Shown: positions 29,472-39,274, numbered from the stretch's first letter. The stretch is DNA of 64,000 nucleotides from Bradyrhizobium paxllaeri (GCF_001693515.2 NZ_CP042968.1:4650001-4714000); one strand, 5' to 3'. Numbers and translations are program-made. Notes: generated from the letters alone by a model not told the origin.

Positions 29472-30661
29472 CACCGATCGACCTCTCCGAACACGATGTC
29501 GAGCGAGCCGAGGATCGCCGAGACGTCGGCGAGCAGATGTCCCTTGCAGATGTGATGCATCGCCTGCAGATGGGCAAAACCCGGCGCGCGGATCTTGCAC
29601 TTGTAGGGCTTGTTGGTGCCGTCGGAGACCAGATAGACGCCGAACTCGCCCTTCGGCGCCTCGACCGCGGCATAGACCTCGCCGGCCGGCACGCGCATGC
29701 CCTCAGTGTAGAGCTTGAAGTGGTGGATGAGCGCTTCCATCGAACGCTTCATCTCGCCGCGGCGGGGCGGCGCGATCTTGTTGTCCTCGACGACGACCGG
29801 CCCCTGACCGTCCGGCGCGCGCAGCTTCGCGATGCACTGCTTCATGATGCGCACGGACTGACGCATCTCTTCCATGCGGATCAGATAGCGGTCATAGCAG
29901 TCGCCGTTCTTGCCGATCGGGATGTCGAAATCCATCTCGTCGTAGCACTCATAGGGCTGCGCCTTGCGCAGGTCCCACGCCGCGCCCGAGCCGCGCACCA
30001 TCACGCCGGAGAAACCCCACTCCCAGGCCTCCTTCAGCGACACCACGCCGATATCGACGTTGCGCTGCTTGAAGATGCGGTTGCCGGTCAGGAGCGTTTC
30101 GAGATCGGCGACCACCTGCAGGAACGGGTCGCACCAGGCCTCGATGTCGTCGATCAGCTTCGGCGGCAGGTCCTGATGCACGCCGCCGACGCGGAAATAG
30201 GCCGCGTGCATGCGCGAGCCGGAGGCGCGCTCGTAAAACACCATCAGCTTTTCGCGCTCTTCAAAGCCCCACAGCGGCGGGGTCAGCGCGCCGACGTCCA
30301 TCGCCTGCGTGGTGACGTTGAGCAGATGCGACAGGATGCGGCCGATTTCGCAGTACAGCACGCGGATCAGTTGCCCGCGGCGCGGCACCGCGATGCCGAG
30401 CAGCTTTTCCGCCGCGAGACAGAAGGCATGCTCCTGATTCATCGGCGCGACGTAGTCGAGCCGGTCGAAATAGGGGATCGCCTGCAAATAGGTCTTCTGC
30501 TCGATCAGCTTTTCCGTGCCGCGATGAAGCAGGCCGATATGTGGATCGACGCGCTCGACGACTTCGCCGTCCAATTCAAGGACGAGACGCAACACGCCGT
30601 GCGCCGCAGGATGCTGCGGCCCGAAGTTGATGGTGAAATTGCGAAGATTCTGTTCGTTCAT
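29471..30661 (-). CDS. nuoD: NADH-quinone oxidoreductase subunit D
   Basis: A 396-residue subunit lining the quinone pocket (49-kDa homologue). The N-terminus [27 protein letters not shown] and [14 protein letters not shown] are diagnostic, and the protein ends with the expected DIVFGEVDR. Start ATG is two bases past the nuoC stop. Confidence 0.97.
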   Translation of the reverse strand: MNEQNLRNFTINFGPQHPAAHGVLRLVLELDGEVVERVDPHIGLLHRGTEKLIEQKTYLQAIPYFDRLDYVAPMNQEHAFCLAAEKLLGIAVPRRGQLIRVLYCEIGRILSHLLNVTTQAMDVGALTPPLWGFEEREKLMVFYERASGSRMHAAYFRVGGVHQDLPPKLIDDIEAWCDPFLQVVADLETLLTGNRIFKQRNVDIGVVSLKEAWEWGFSGVMVRGSGAAWDLRKAQPYECYDEMDFDIPIGKNGDCYDRYLIRMEEMRQSVRIMKQCIAKLRAPDGQGPVVVEDNKIAPPRRGEMKRSMEALIHHFKLYTEGMRVPAGEVYAAVEAPKGEFGVYLVSDGTNKPYKCKIRAPGFAHLQAMHHICKGHLLADVSAILGSLDIVFGEVDR

Positions 30662-30663
30662 GG

Positions 30664-31275
30664 TCAGGCCTTCGGCTCCGCCTTCTCATCGCCCGGCAGC
30701 GGATAATCGGCGCCTTCCCATGGCGAGAGGAAATCGAATTTGCGGAATTCCTGGTTGAGACGGACGGGTTCGTAGAGCACCCGCTTCTCCTGGTCGTCGT
30801 AGCGGACCTCGACGAAGCCGGTCAGCGGGAAATCCTTGCGCAGTGGATGACCGTCGAAGCCGTAATCGGTCAGGAGCCGCCGCATGTCGGGATGGCCGGT
30901 GAAGATCACGCCATAGAGATCGTAGGCTTCTCGCTCGAACCAGTCGGCGCCGGGAAACACGTCGATGATCGAGGGCACCTGCGTGTTCTCGTCGGCCTCG
31001 GCGCGAACGCGGATGCGCTCGTTCAGCGTCGGCGACAGCAGGTGATAGACGACATCGAAACGCTTCTCGCGGCCGGGGTAATCCACCGCGGTCACGTCGG
31101 TGATGTTGACGAAGCGCAGCGCCGGATCATCGCGCAGGTATTTTGCGACCTCGACGATCCTGGTCGCATCAACCGTAATGGTGAGCTGGTTGAACGCGAC
31201 CGCATGGGCGCTGGCCGCGCCGCCAAGCGCGCTAACAATCGTCTGCCCAAGGGCCTCGAGCTTGCCGTCGTCCAT
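30664..31275 (-). CDS. nuoC: NADH-quinone oxidoreductase subunit C
   Basis: A 203-residue peripheral-arm subunit (30-kDa homologue). [20 protein letters not shown] near residue 108 and [19 protein letters not shown] are the family signature. It is a separate protein from NuoD, unlike the fused NuoCD of enterobacteria. Confidence 0.96.
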   Translation of the reverse strand: MDDGKLEALGQTIVSALGGAASAHAVAFNQLTITVDATRIVEVAKYLRDDPALRFVNITDVTAVDYPGREKRFDVVYHLLSPTLNERIRVRAEADENTQVPSIIDVFPGADWFEREAYDLYGVIFTGHPDMRRLLTDYGFDGHPLRKDFPLTGFVEVRYDDQEKRVLYEPVRLNQEFRKFDFLSPWEGADYPLPGDEKAEPKA

Positions 31276-31286
31276 TACCTAAAACC

Positions 31287-31880
31287 TTAGCGTTCGATGG
31301 TCCCGATGCGCCGGATCTTCTTCTGCAGCAGCAGCACGCCGTAGAGCAGCGCTTCCGCCGTCGGCGGGCAGCCGGGCACGTAAATGTCGATCGGCACGAT
31401 GCGGTCGCAGCCGCGCACGACCGAGTAGGAATAGTGATAGTAGCCGCCGCCGTTGGCGCATGATCCCATCGAGATCACGTAGCGCGGCTCGGGCATCTGG
31501 TCGTAGACCTTACGCAGCGCCGGCGCCATCTTGTTGGTCAGCGTGCCTGCGACGATCATGACGTCGGACTGCCGCGGCGAAGCGCGCGGGGCAAAGCCGA
31601 ACCGCTCGACGTCGTAGCGCGGCATCGACACCTGCATCATCTCGACCGCGCAGCACGCGAGGCCGAACGTCATCCACATCAACGAGCCGGTGCGCGCCCA
31701 GGTGATCAGGTCGTCGGCGGCGGCGACGAAGAAGCCCTTGTCCGAAAGCTCGTGGTTGACCTCGAGGAAGAACGGATCGTTGGCCCCGACCGGCTTGCCG
31801 GTCGAGGGATCGAGAATGCCCTTCGGCGCCTGCGCAATATCAGGCGAAGAGCCGCGGGTTGCTGTCGGGCTCAATCCCAT
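31287..31880 (-). CDS. nuoB: NADH-quinone oxidoreductase subunit B
   Basis: A 197-residue subunit carrying cluster N2, the last before quinone. Ligands are in [21 protein letters not shown] and [12 protein letters not shown]. Start at ATG 31880 (MGLSP) overlaps the nuoA stop by ten bases, which favours it over a longer reading. Confidence 0.96.
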   Translation of the reverse strand: MGLSPTATRGSSPDIAQAPKGILDPSTGKPVGANDPFFLEVNHELSDKGFFVAAADDLITWARTGSLMWMTFGLACCAVEMMQVSMPRYDVERFGFAPRASPRQSDVMIVAGTLTNKMAPALRKVYDQMPEPRYVISMGSCANGGGYYHYSYSVVRGCDRIVPIDIYVPGCPPTAEALLYGVLLLQKKIRRIGTIER

Positions 31881-32236
31881 TCGAGCGCGCCTTTCTTCCA
31901 CTCATAAGCAAAGCCGACCGTGAGGACGGCGAGAAACACCATCATCGACCAGAAGCCGGTGGCTCCCAGCTTGCCGAACGCGACCGCCCACGGGAACAGG
32001 AACGCCACTTCGAGGTCGAAGATGATGAAGAGGATCGCGACCAGGTAGAAGCGCACGTCGAACTTCATGCGGGCGTCGTCGAATGCGTTGAATCCGCATT
32101 CATAGGCGGAGAGCTTTTCCGGATCCGGCTGCTGGAACGCGACCAGGAACGGGGCGATCAGGAGTGCCAGACCGATCAGGCTCGCCACTCCGATAAACAC
32201 GACAAGTGGAAGGTAATCTTGCAGGATGCCGGTCAT
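31871..32236 (-). CDS. nuoA: NADH-quinone oxidoreductase subunit A
   Basis: A 121-residue, three-helix subunit. [19 protein letters not shown] near residue 47 (with the conserved Cys) and [20 protein letters not shown] are diagnostic. It is the first gene of the nuo operon; the 200 bases upstream must hold the operon promoter, which I could not pinpoint. Confidence 0.96.
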   Translation of the reverse strand: MTGILQDYLPLVVFIGVASLIGLALLIAPFLVAFQQPDPEKLSAYECGFNAFDDARMKFDVRFYLVAILFIIFDLEVAFLFPWAVAFGKLGATGFWSMMVFLAVLTVGFAYEWKKGALEWD

Positions 32237-32438
32237 CGGCGGTGCCTTTTCCTGCGGTTTCGAGGGCCGCAGATTCGTTGATTGGAATTATTCTTGCCTT
32301 AGCGCAGCGCAACAGAGGGCGCAAGACAAGCCGCCCTGACGCCCAAGCCCGCCCCCGATGCGTTGGCAGAACACCAAAAAGTGTTGCGTTCCTGCCTCTC
32401 CCGACCAACGCAAGGCGGGCGGCATGGTGCCCGCATTT

Positions 32439-32954
32439 TCAGTTCAAATCCTTCTCATCGGCGAGCATCTGGGCGGCCGTATCCGTGAGCCGATCGATCT
32501 GGTCGAGCAGCACCGCCAGCTCGTCCTTGCCGAGCTGTTCCAGGAGGCGCCGGTTGCGCTCCTGCGAGCCGGCCACAATCGCGTCATGGGCCGCCAGCCC
32601 CGCCTTGGTCAGGCAAACCAGCGTCTCGCGGTTGTCCTGCGGATTGACCTCCTTGGCGACCAGCTTGCGCGCGACCAGTTCCGCCAGCGCCCGGCTGATC
32701 TGCCCCTTGTCCATGCCGACCGCTTCGGCGAGCCGGATAACACTCATCGGCGGCCGGCGGCCCAGCGAAGCCACCAGGCCGAATTCCACCGAGGACAGCC
32801 CTGTCAGCCGCTTGTAACGGAGGATCGCACCGCGCTTGAGCAGGTTCGCCAGCACCATCAGCCGCGATGACATCATCGCGGTAATCGGCGCCAGCTCCGC
32901 GGCGTCATCGGCCGCAGGTAATGACGCGGTTTGCTTTCCCAGCTTCCGGCTCAT
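32439..32954 (-). CDS. MarR-family transcriptional regulator
   Basis: A 171-residue winged-helix regulator. VEFGLVASLGRRPPMSVIRL, GMDKGQISRALAELVARKLV (recognition helix) and NPQDNRETLVCLT (wing) fit MarR proteins. It is divergent from a Rieske oxygenase and MFS transporter 200 bases away, so it probably represses them until an aromatic substrate binds. Start ATG 32954 is taken as it yields a typical length. Confidence 0.85.
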   Translation of the reverse strand: MSRKLGKQTASLPAADDAAELAPITAMMSSRLMVLANLLKRGAILRYKRLTGLSSVEFGLVASLGRRPPMSVIRLAEAVGMDKGQISRALAELVARKLVAKEVNPQDNRETLVCLTKAGLAAHDAIVAGSQERNRRLLEQLGKDELAVLLDQIDRLTDTAAQMLADEKDLN

Positions 32955-33000
32955 TGCAAACCTCTGCCAACAAAGCGGCCTGGTGCCAAGACCGTGTAGC

Positions 33001-33064
33001 AAGACCATCGCACATGGCCCGCGCGGATAAGACCATCGAATAGGGTCATCGGATAAGCCAATCG
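33001..33064. repeat. Short iterated sequence in the marR/oxygenase intergenic region
   Basis: AAGACCATCG occurs at 33001-33010 and 33029-33038, and the variant AAGCCAATCG at 33055-33064, with periods of 28 and 26 bases. The last two copies extend as CGGATAAG-AC-CATCGAA and CGGATAAG-CC-AATCGAA. Spacing of about two and a half helical turns suits a binding site for a regulator. Confidence 0.55.
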
Positions 33065-33073
33065 AAAAATCGT

Positions 33074-33084
33074 TGACATTGTCA
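33074..33084. promoter_or_regulatory. Palindromic operator candidate
   Basis: TGACA-T-TGTCA is a perfect 11-base palindrome 70 bases upstream of the Rieske oxygenase start. It resembles MarR-type half sites and overlaps a possible -35 (TTGACA at 33073). Confidence 0.45.
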
Positions 33085-33154
33085 TCTATTACGCTTTCAC
33101 TCCCTGGAATAGTTCAACGACCGCGGCGCCAATGCCGTGGCGGGAGGAAACGGG

Positions 33155-34345
33155 ATGACCATCACGCAGCGGGATCGCGATCTCGGGACTGGTTACGCCA
33201 TGAAGCCGTCCACCACGCGGACCGAGCTGACCTCGGTCGGCCGCGGCACGCCGATGGGCGAACTGTTACGGCGCTACTGGCACCCCGTCGGCCTCGTATC
33301 CGACGCCACCGATATCCCCAGAAAAGTGCGCGTGCTCGGCGAGGACCTGGTGCTGTTTCGCGACAAGCACGCCCGCGCCGGCCTGCTCCACGCCCGCTGC
33401 TGCCATCGCGGCACCACGCTCTACTACGGCAAGGTCGAGGAAGACGGCATCCGCTGCTGCTATCACGGCTGGAAATTCGACACCGAGGGCCATTGCCTCG
33501 AACAGCCCTGCGAGCCCGAGGGCGGCCTGTTCAAGGACAAGGTGCGGCAGCCCTGGTATCCCCTGCAGGAGCGCTACGGCCTGATCTTCGCCTATCTCGG
33601 ACCATCAGAGAAAAGGCCGGCGTTGCCGCGCTACGAATGCCTGGAGAAGATGGACGACGGTGAGTTCGTCGAGGCCGATGATTCCTCGATCGGCGGCGGC
33701 GGCCCCGCAATCATTCCCTGCAACTGGCTGCAGCATTTCGAGAACGTGGTCGATCCCTACCACGTGCCGGTGCTGCACGGATCGTTCTCGGGCCCGCAGT
33801 TCACCAACATGATGGCCTCGATGCCGGAGGTGAAGTTCGAGATGTCGTCGCGCGGCGTCACCGTGCGCTCGATCCGGCATCAGGACGACGGCAAAGTGTT
33901 TTACCGCGTGACGGAAGCCGCCCTCCCCACGCTGCGCGTGGTGCCCAACCCGCGCGTGGGGCAATTCGCGCGCGTCGAATCGATCGGCTGGACGCTGCCG
34001 ATCGACGATACGTCGTTCCGTATTTATGTCGCCGGCCGCGTGAAGACATCAGGCGATATCGGGCGGATGCGTTCCAAATTCAATGGAAAATTCTGGTGGG
34101 ACATGACCGAACGGGAGCACCAGCAATTCCCCGGCGATTACGAGGCGCAGGTCGGCCAGGGCCCGGTGACGCTGCATTCGGAAGAACATTTCGGCCAGAG
34201 CGACCGCGGCATCCTGATGATCCGGCGGATGCTGAGTGATCAACTCGCGGCGATGGCCGCGGGGCGCGATCCCATCGGCGTCTCGTTTGAGCAAAACGCG
34301 CCGCCGATTGAATTCGAGGCAGGGAATTTCATTCGCGACGCCTGA
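33155..34345 (+). CDS. Rieske-type aromatic-ring oxygenase, large subunit
   Basis: A 396-residue non-haem iron oxygenase. The Rieske 2Fe-2S motif CCHRG followed by CCYHGWKFD lies near residues 84-108, and the catalytic iron site ENVVDPYHVPVLH near 201-213 has the Asp and two His. It would hydroxylate or demethylate an aromatic ring and needs a separate reductase, not encoded nearby. ATG 33155 has an excellent Shine-Dalgarno (GGGAGGAAA). The MFS gene follows in the same direction after 40 bases. Confidence 0.9.
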   Translation: MTITQRDRDLGTGYAMKPSTTRTELTSVGRGTPMGELLRRYWHPVGLVSDATDIPRKVRVLGEDLVLFRDKHARAGLLHARCCHRGTTLYYGKVEEDGIRCCYHGWKFDTEGHCLEQPCEPEGGLFKDKVRQPWYPLQERYGLIFAYLGPSEKRPALPRYECLEKMDDGEFVEADDSSIGGGGPAIIPCNWLQHFENVVDPYHVPVLHGSFSGPQFTNMMASMPEVKFEMSSRGVTVRSIRHQDDGKVFYRVTEAALPTLRVVPNPRVGQFARVESIGWTLPIDDTSFRIYVAGRVKTSGDIGRMRSKFNGKFWWDMTEREHQQFPGDYEAQVGQGPVTLHSEEHFGQSDRGILMIRRMLSDQLAAMAAGRDPIGVSFEQNAPPIEFEAGNFIRDA

Positions 34346-34385
34346 GCCGCCCGGCTCGGCAACAATAAAAAATCCAGGGGGAAGC

Positions 34386-35678
34386 ATGGTCGACGTCGCA
34401 CCGCAGGCGGCCGCTCAGGTCGAATCCGCTACAAGGCCGTCGCTCCGGCGCTATTATGTGCTGGCGCTATTGACCGTCGTCTATGCGCTGAACTTCCTCG
34501 ATCGCACCATTTTCAACGTCCTGATCGAGCCGATCAAAAAGGAGTTTGCGCTCAGCGACACCACGATGGGGCTGCTCGCCGGCTTCGGCTTCGTACTATT
34601 CTATTCGCTGCTCGGCATCCCGATCGCGCGCATCGCCGACCGCTATAACCGCCGCAACATCGTGACGATCGCGCTGGCGTTCTGGAGCGCGATGACGGTG
34701 TTTTGCGGCATGGCGCAGAGCGTTGCGCTGCTGGCGCTGGCGCGTATCGGCGTCGGCATCGGCGAATCCGGTGGCACGCCGGCCTCGCAGTCAATCATCG
34801 CCGATCTCTTCAGCAAGAACGAGCGGCCGCGCGCGCTCGGCATCTTTGCCATCGGCACCTATCTCGGCGTCTTCCTTGGCTATTTCATCGGCGGCTACGT
34901 CAACCAGTACTACGGCTGGCGGATGGCGTTTTACACCGCGGGCCTGCCCGGCCTCGCGCTCGCCGCAGTGCTGTGGCTGACGGTCTCCGAGCCGAAGCGC
35001 GGGGCGATGGCGGAAACGTTCACGCCGGAGCCGCTCGGGCCGACGCTCGGCTTCCTCGCCTCGCAGCGGACTTTCGTGATCCTGCTCGTCGGCTTCTGCC
35101 TGACCACCTACACCAATTACGCGACCTCGGCCTGGATCCCGCCGTTCCTGGCGCGGGTGCATCATCTGTCGAGCGCGGAGATCGGCACCTATGCCGGCAC
35201 CTTCAAGGGACTGTGCGGCATCGCCGGCACGCTGCTCGGCGGAATCATCGTGGCCCAGATCGGCCGGCGCGACGATCGCTGGAAATTGTGGGCACCCGCG
35301 ATCACCTCGGGCCTCGCCGGCCCGGTGTTTGCCGTTTGCATGCTGACGCCGGACTTCGCCACCATGGTGGTGACGCTGGCGGCGACCTCCTTCCTCGCCG
35401 GCTTCCAACTCGGCCCGATCTTTGCGATCGCGCAGACCGTCGCCAAGCCGAGCATGCGGGCGCTAGCCTCGGCGATCATGCTGCTGATGGCGGCCGGATT
35501 CGGCCAGGGCGTGGGCCCGCTCGCGGTCGGCATGCTCAATGACGCGCTCAGGGGTGACTTTGGCGCCCACGCCGTGCGCTATTCGCTGCTCTCCGCCGCC
35601 GTCACCAGTGTGCTCGGGGCGCTGCTCTTCATCTGGGCGGCGCGGTCGATCCGGGGCGACATCGAGCGGGCGAGTTGA
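34386..35678 (+). CDS. MFS transporter
   Basis: A 430-residue, 12-helix major facilitator. NFLDRTIFNVLIEPIKKEF (helix 1 with the Asp typical of anion/aromatic-acid carriers), GIPIARIADRYNRRNIV (loop 2-3 motif A) and ARIGVGIGESGGTPASQSII are visible. Probably imports the substrate of the adjacent oxygenase. ATG 34386 follows CAGGGGGAAGC. Confidence 0.9.
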   Translation: MVDVAPQAAAQVESATRPSLRRYYVLALLTVVYALNFLDRTIFNVLIEPIKKEFALSDTTMGLLAGFGFVLFYSLLGIPIARIADRYNRRNIVTIALAFWSAMTVFCGMAQSVALLALARIGVGIGESGGTPASQSIIADLFSKNERPRALGIFAIGTYLGVFLGYFIGGYVNQYYGWRMAFYTAGLPGLALAAVLWLTVSEPKRGAMAETFTPEPLGPTLGFLASQRTFVILLVGFCLTTYTNYATSAWIPPFLARVHHLSSAEIGTYAGTFKGLCGIAGTLLGGIIVAQIGRRDDRWKLWAPAITSGLAGPVFAVCMLTPDFATMVVTLAATSFLAGFQLGPIFAIAQTVAKPSMRALASAIMLLMAAGFGQGVGPLAVGMLNDALRGDFGAHAVRYSLLSAAVTSVLGALLFIWAARSIRGDIERAS

Positions 35679-35775
35679 TCCGGCTCGCCCCACCCTCTTC
35701 CCACTGTTTTAATTACTGTTTTTGTCGTGACTGGTCGCCGCTGCGCGCGCATCGATGCCGCCGGCATGACCTGTA

Positions 35776-35791
35776 TGTGATCTACATCACG
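35776..35791. promoter_or_regulatory. CRP/FNR-family binding site candidate
   Basis: TGTGA-TCTACA-TCACG matches the CRP consensus TGTGA-N6-TCACA at nine of ten fixed bases, and its core GTGAT-CTAC-ATCAC is a perfect inverted repeat. It lies about 135 bases upstream of the 64-residue protein gene. Confidence 0.55.
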
Positions 35792-35925
35792 GATGATCTG
35801 GCAGAAAATCGGCGAAAAATCGGCTGAATGAAACCATTTTGCCGAAACCGCGAAACGATCCTGAAACACACGCGGCGTACTTCTCTCGCCAACACAGGAT
35901 GCCAAAGGCGTCCGGGAGGCATTAG

Positions 35926-36120
35926 ATGAACCACTCATTTCACTCGGCAGATCGCGCCACCCATTTGAAGATCGTGGTCGTCGCCTTGGTCGCAGGCATC
36001 GCGGTTGCGGCGTTTGGCATTTCCGCCCGGACCGGCGCGGATTACAGCCAGACCGCCCAGGTCGTGAAGGCCGGCAAGCCGGTGGTTGTCACCAGCTCGA
36101 GCACCTCGACGGTCCGTTAA
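35926..36120 (+). CDS. Small single-pass membrane protein
   Basis: A 64-residue protein with one hydrophobic helix (about 16-33, IVVVALVAGIAVAAFGI) and a Ser/Thr-rich C-terminus (VVVTSSSTSTVR). The topology suggests an inner-membrane anchor with a short periplasmic tail, or an uncleaved signal. GGGAGG precedes the ATG by seven bases, a clear terminator follows, and a CRP-like site lies upstream, so it is a self-contained transcription unit. Family not known. Confidence 0.7.
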   Translation: MNHSFHSADRATHLKIVVVALVAGIAVAAFGISARTGADYSQTAQVVKAGKPVVVTSSSTSTVR

Positions 36121-36148
36121 GCGGTATCGATGTTACTGGAATAAAAAT

Positions 36149-36173
36149 GGCCGCCTTCGGGCGGCCTTTTTGT
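36149..36173 (+). terminator. Rho-independent terminator of the small membrane protein gene
   Basis: GGCCGCC and GGCGGCC with a TTCG loop, followed by TTTTTGTTT. Confidence 0.9.
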
Positions 36174-36214
36174 TTGCAGCGGTCTTAGGAGACCAGCATC
36201 AAGCCATTGAAAAA

Positions 36215-36291
36215 TGGCGCGAGAGACGGGACTCGAACCCGCGGCCTCCGCCGTGACAGGGCGGCGCTCTAACCAACTGAGCTACTCCCGC
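36215..36291 (-). tRNA. tRNA-Asp (anticodon GTC)
   Basis: On the minus strand the acceptor stem GCGGGAG pairs with CTCTCGC, the D-arm reads GCTCAGTTGGTTAGAGC, the anticodon loop CTGTCAC lies between CCGCC and GGCGG, and the T-arm is CGGGTTCGAGTCCCG. CCA is encoded, and a run of T follows. Confidence 0.95.
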
Positions 36292-36613
36292 GGATGCCGT
36301 AATCAGATCCTGATCCGCGCAGAACCGAGGGCATAAAGGCCCGCTCCCGCTTAGTCAAGGACGTTGCGAATAGCTGCGTGAGACAGGGGTTTCCGCGATT
36401 TCGATGCAAATTGCCGCCTGTTTCCGGGCAAAACGGCATAGGCAGCGATCTGCCGAATCGTCTAAGGCCAGTGACGTCCGGGTTTCCTGAAACCTTCCCG
36501 CACTGATCGTGCGGAATCCCGGGGTTACAGGTCACCACGCACACTGCATTTTTTTCGGCGCGGACCGGCATTCAACCACGCTCAAGCCGTTCAACTATCG
36601 AGGAGGGCCATAT
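36292..36613. other. Intergenic region between tRNA-Asp and the HU gene
   Basis: About 320 bases holding the promoters of the minus-strand tRNA and the plus-strand HU gene. Two small dyads stand out: GGTTTC-CTG-(A)AACC near 36481-36494 and CCGCAC-TGATC-GTGCGG near 36498-36514. No ORF is convincing. Confidence 0.3.
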
Positions 36614-36913
36614 ATGGCAAAAAAAGCGGCGTCTCCAGCCACCATCACACTCAAGCATCTGGCGGCGGCGCTCGCCGAGGAACATGACCTGTCGAAAAAG
36701 GCCGCCGAGGCGATCCTGACCGACATGGTCGGCAAGATTACAAAGCACCTGAAGAAGGGCGAGCGTATCCGTATCGTTGGGCTCGGCATCCTCCAGGTCC
36801 GCAAGCGCGCCGCCCGCACCGGGCGCAACCCCGCCACCGGCGAGCCGATCCAGATCAAGGCCAGCAAGAAGGTCGCGTTCCGCGCCGCCAAGGAACTCAA
36901 GGAAGCCGTCTGA
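36614..36913 (+). CDS. hup: HU-family DNA-binding protein
   Basis: A 99-residue nucleoid protein. LKKGERIRIVGLGILQVRKRAAR followed by GRNPATGEPIQI is the HU arm signature. The N-terminus is a few residues longer than E. coli HU (MAKKAASPATITL). ATG 36614 follows GAGGAGGGCC. In related genomes HU often sits next to lon; here lon is about 5 kb away on the other strand. Confidence 0.93.
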   Translation: MAKKAASPATITLKHLAAALAEEHDLSKKAAEAILTDMVGKITKHLKKGERIRIVGLGILQVRKRAARTGRNPATGEPIQIKASKKVAFRAAKELKEAV

Positions 36914-36940
36914 TCTGACGCACCCTCCGATCTGACCAGA

Positions 36941-36978
36941 AGCGCCATTCCGGCGGGGACCCGGAACGGCGCTTTTCT
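36941..36978 (+). terminator. Rho-independent terminator of the HU gene
   Basis: AGCGCCATTCCGG pairs with CCGGAACGGCGCT with one mismatch, followed by TTTTCTGTT. Confidence 0.9.
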
Positions 36979-37018
36979 GTTATAGAGCGCTCTCCCTGCT
37001 CATCTTTCTGGGATCGTC

Positions 37019-38278
37019 ATGCTGCCCACGCCCCTCACCTTCACCCACGATGTCACCGAACGCTTCCTGCGCTATGTCGTGATCGACACCCAGTCCGATC
37101 CGACTTCGCCAACCTGCCCGTCCACCGAGAAGCAGAAGAATCTGGGCCGCCTGCTGGCGTCGGAACTGCAGGCGCTGGGGCTTAGGGATGCCCATCTCGA
37201 CGAGCACGGCTATGTCTACGCGACGATCCCGGCCAATACCGACAAGAAGGTCCCGGTGATCTGCTTCTGCTCGCACATGGACACGTCGCCGGACTGCACC
37301 GGCGCCAACGTCAAGCCGCAGATCGTAAAGGGTTACCGCGGCGGCGACATCGTGCTGCCGGCCGATCCCACGCAAGTGATCCGTACCGCCGACCATCCCG
37401 CGCTCGCCGACCAGGTCGGCCATGACATCATCACGTCAGACGGCACCACCTTGTTGGGCGCCGACAACAAGGCCGGCCTCGCCGAGATCATGGATGCGGC
37501 GCGCTTCCTGATCGAGAATCCGCACGTCAAGCACGGCACCATCAAGATCCTGTTCACGCCGGATGAAGAGATCGGCCGCGGCGTCGACAAGGTCGACCTG
37601 AAAAAGCTCGGGGCCGACTTCGCCTATACGATGGATGGCGAAAACGCCGGGAATATCGAGGACGAAACTTTTTCGGCCGACGGCGCCACCATCACCATCG
37701 AGGGCGTCTCGACCCATCCAGGCTTTGCCAAGGGCAAAATGGAGCACGCGATGAAGATCGCCGCCGCCATCATCGACCGCCTGCCCAAGGACACCTGCTC
37801 GCCGGAAACGACTGAAGGCAAGGAAGGCTTTTTACATCCGATCGGCATATCCGGGCAGTTGGAGAAAGCCACCATCGGCTTCATCGTCCGCGATTTCACC
37901 GATCAGGGCTTGAGGGAAAAGGAGGCCCTGCTCGAAGGCATCGTCAAGGACGTGATGAAGGCCTATCCGCGCTCGACTTACCGGATGGAGGTCAAGCAGC
38001 AATACCGCAACATGAAGCAGGTGATCGACCGCCACCCGGAGACCGTCGACTACGCCATCGAGGCCATCAAACGCGCCGGGCTAAATCCGGTGCGCAGCTC
38101 GATCCGCGGCGGCACCGACGGCTCGCGACTGTCCTTCATGGGCCTGCCCTGCCCCAACATCTTTGCCGGCGAACACGCCTTCCACTCGCGGCTGGAATGG
38201 GTGAGCCGCCAGGACATGGAGAAGGCAGCCGAGACCATCGTGCATCTGGCGATGATCTGGGAAGAGCGGGCCAAGTAA
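37019..38278 (+). CDS. pepT: Peptidase T (tripeptide aminopeptidase)
   Basis: A 419-residue M20 zinc aminopeptidase that removes the N-terminal residue of tripeptides. Metal ligands and catalytic residues are seen in FCSHMDTSPDC (His, Asp), TTLLGADNKAGLAEI (bridging Asp) and FTPDEEIGRG (Glu-Glu) with the late His in GEHAFHSRLEW. Full family length. Cytoplasmic. Confidence 0.95.
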   Translation: MLPTPLTFTHDVTERFLRYVVIDTQSDPTSPTCPSTEKQKNLGRLLASELQALGLRDAHLDEHGYVYATIPANTDKKVPVICFCSHMDTSPDCTGANVKPQIVKGYRGGDIVLPADPTQVIRTADHPALADQVGHDIITSDGTTLLGADNKAGLAEIMDAARFLIENPHVKHGTIKILFTPDEEIGRGVDKVDLKKLGADFAYTMDGENAGNIEDETFSADGATITIEGVSTHPGFAKGKMEHAMKIAAAIIDRLPKDTCSPETTEGKEGFLHPIGISGQLEKATIGFIVRDFTDQGLREKEALLEGIVKDVMKAYPRSTYRMEVKQQYRNMKQVIDRHPETVDYAIEAIKRAGLNPVRSSIRGGTDGSRLSFMGLPCPNIFAGEHAFHSRLEWVSRQDMEKAAETIVHLAMIWEERAK

Positions 38279-38298
38279 TCGTCGCTCCGCTCTCTCCC

Positions 38299-38384
38299 CG
38301 TCATTGCGAGCGCAGCGAAGCAATCCATCTGTCAGCGCACGCGGAAGCATGGATTGCTTCGTCGCTTCGCTCCTCGCAATGACG
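38299..38384. repeat. REP-like palindrome downstream of pepT
   Basis: CGTCATTGCGAG with GAAGCAATCCAT on the left mirrors ATGGATTGCTTC and CTCGCAATGACG on the right. This is a widespread extragenic palindrome in Bradyrhizobium. It lies between two convergent genes. Confidence 0.8.
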
Positions 38385-38413
38385 ATGTGGCGCCATGAGT
38401 GCGCTCATTCGCC

Positions 38414-39274
38414 CTACGACGCTCGCGCCGTTACGATCCACACCGACGCCGGCAGCAGCACCGCATCGCCCTTCGCAAAGGGCGTCAGCGCTTCACGAAT
38501 GGAAGCAGCGGCGGCGACGCGAAGTTCTTCCGGCTGCCCCTCCAGCGCCCGGCTTACCGGACCAATCTCCAGCGCCCCCTGCACCGCGCCGTCGAGGCCG
38601 CGGCCGATCGCAGCGTCCAGCAATAGCGGGCATGCTTCCATCTCGACGCCTGTAAAACCAGCCTCGCCGAGGATTCGGCGAACCCGCGTCTCGGAGGCGA
38701 ACGCAAACGGCCCGGGATCTTCCGGCCCAATCTGCGGCAGCTTCGGCACGTGCTTATAGGCGGCCATCAGCGGCGCCATGAAGAACGGATTTTCGCGCGG
38801 CTCGCGCCAGCACGCGAACGCCAGCCGGCCCGACGGCTTCAGCGCCTTTCGCATGTTGGCAAACGACAGCGCCGGATCGGCGAAGAACATCACGCCGAAC
38901 CGCGAGGCCAGCACATCGAAGCTTTCGGGATCGAACGGATAGACGGTGGCATCGGCCAGCGCGAAATCGATCGGCAGGTCCTTCGGCGCGCTCTGCCGCG
39001 CCCGCTCCAGCATCGGACCCGATATGTCGATGCCGAACACATGACCCGACGGCGCGACCTTTTGCGCGAACGCAATCGCGGTCGCACCGCTGCCGCAGCC
39101 GACGTCGATCACGCGTTCGCCCGGCTTCAGCTGCGCCCGATCCGCAACAAGATCGGCCACCGGCTTGAGCAGCACATCCTGCGCCGCCTGCCGATCCGCC
39201 CAGCGCTGTCCGGCGGGGCCGTTCCAGTAGGCGACTTGATCCGCGTTTTGATCGTGCGTTTTCAGGTTATCCAT
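38414..39274 (-). CDS. Class I SAM-dependent methyltransferase
   Basis: A 286-residue cytoplasmic methyltransferase. VIDVGCGSGATAIAFA near residue 55 is motif I, HVFGIDISGPMLERAR follows with the acidic ligand, and FDVLASRFGVMFFADP is the post-II region of the UbiE/COQ5-like group. Substrate unknown. Convergent with pepT. Confidence 0.87.
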   Translation of the reverse strand: MDNLKTHDQNADQVAYWNGPAGQRWADRQAAQDVLLKPVADLVADRAQLKPGERVIDVGCGSGATAIAFAQKVAPSGHVFGIDISGPMLERARQSAPKDLPIDFALADATVYPFDPESFDVLASRFGVMFFADPALSFANMRKALKPSGRLAFACWREPRENPFFMAPLMAAYKHVPKLPQIGPEDPGPFAFASETRVRRILGEAGFTGVEMEACPLLLDAAIGRGLDGAVQGALEIGPVSRALEGQPEELRVAAAASIREALTPFAKGDAVLLPASVWIVTARAS

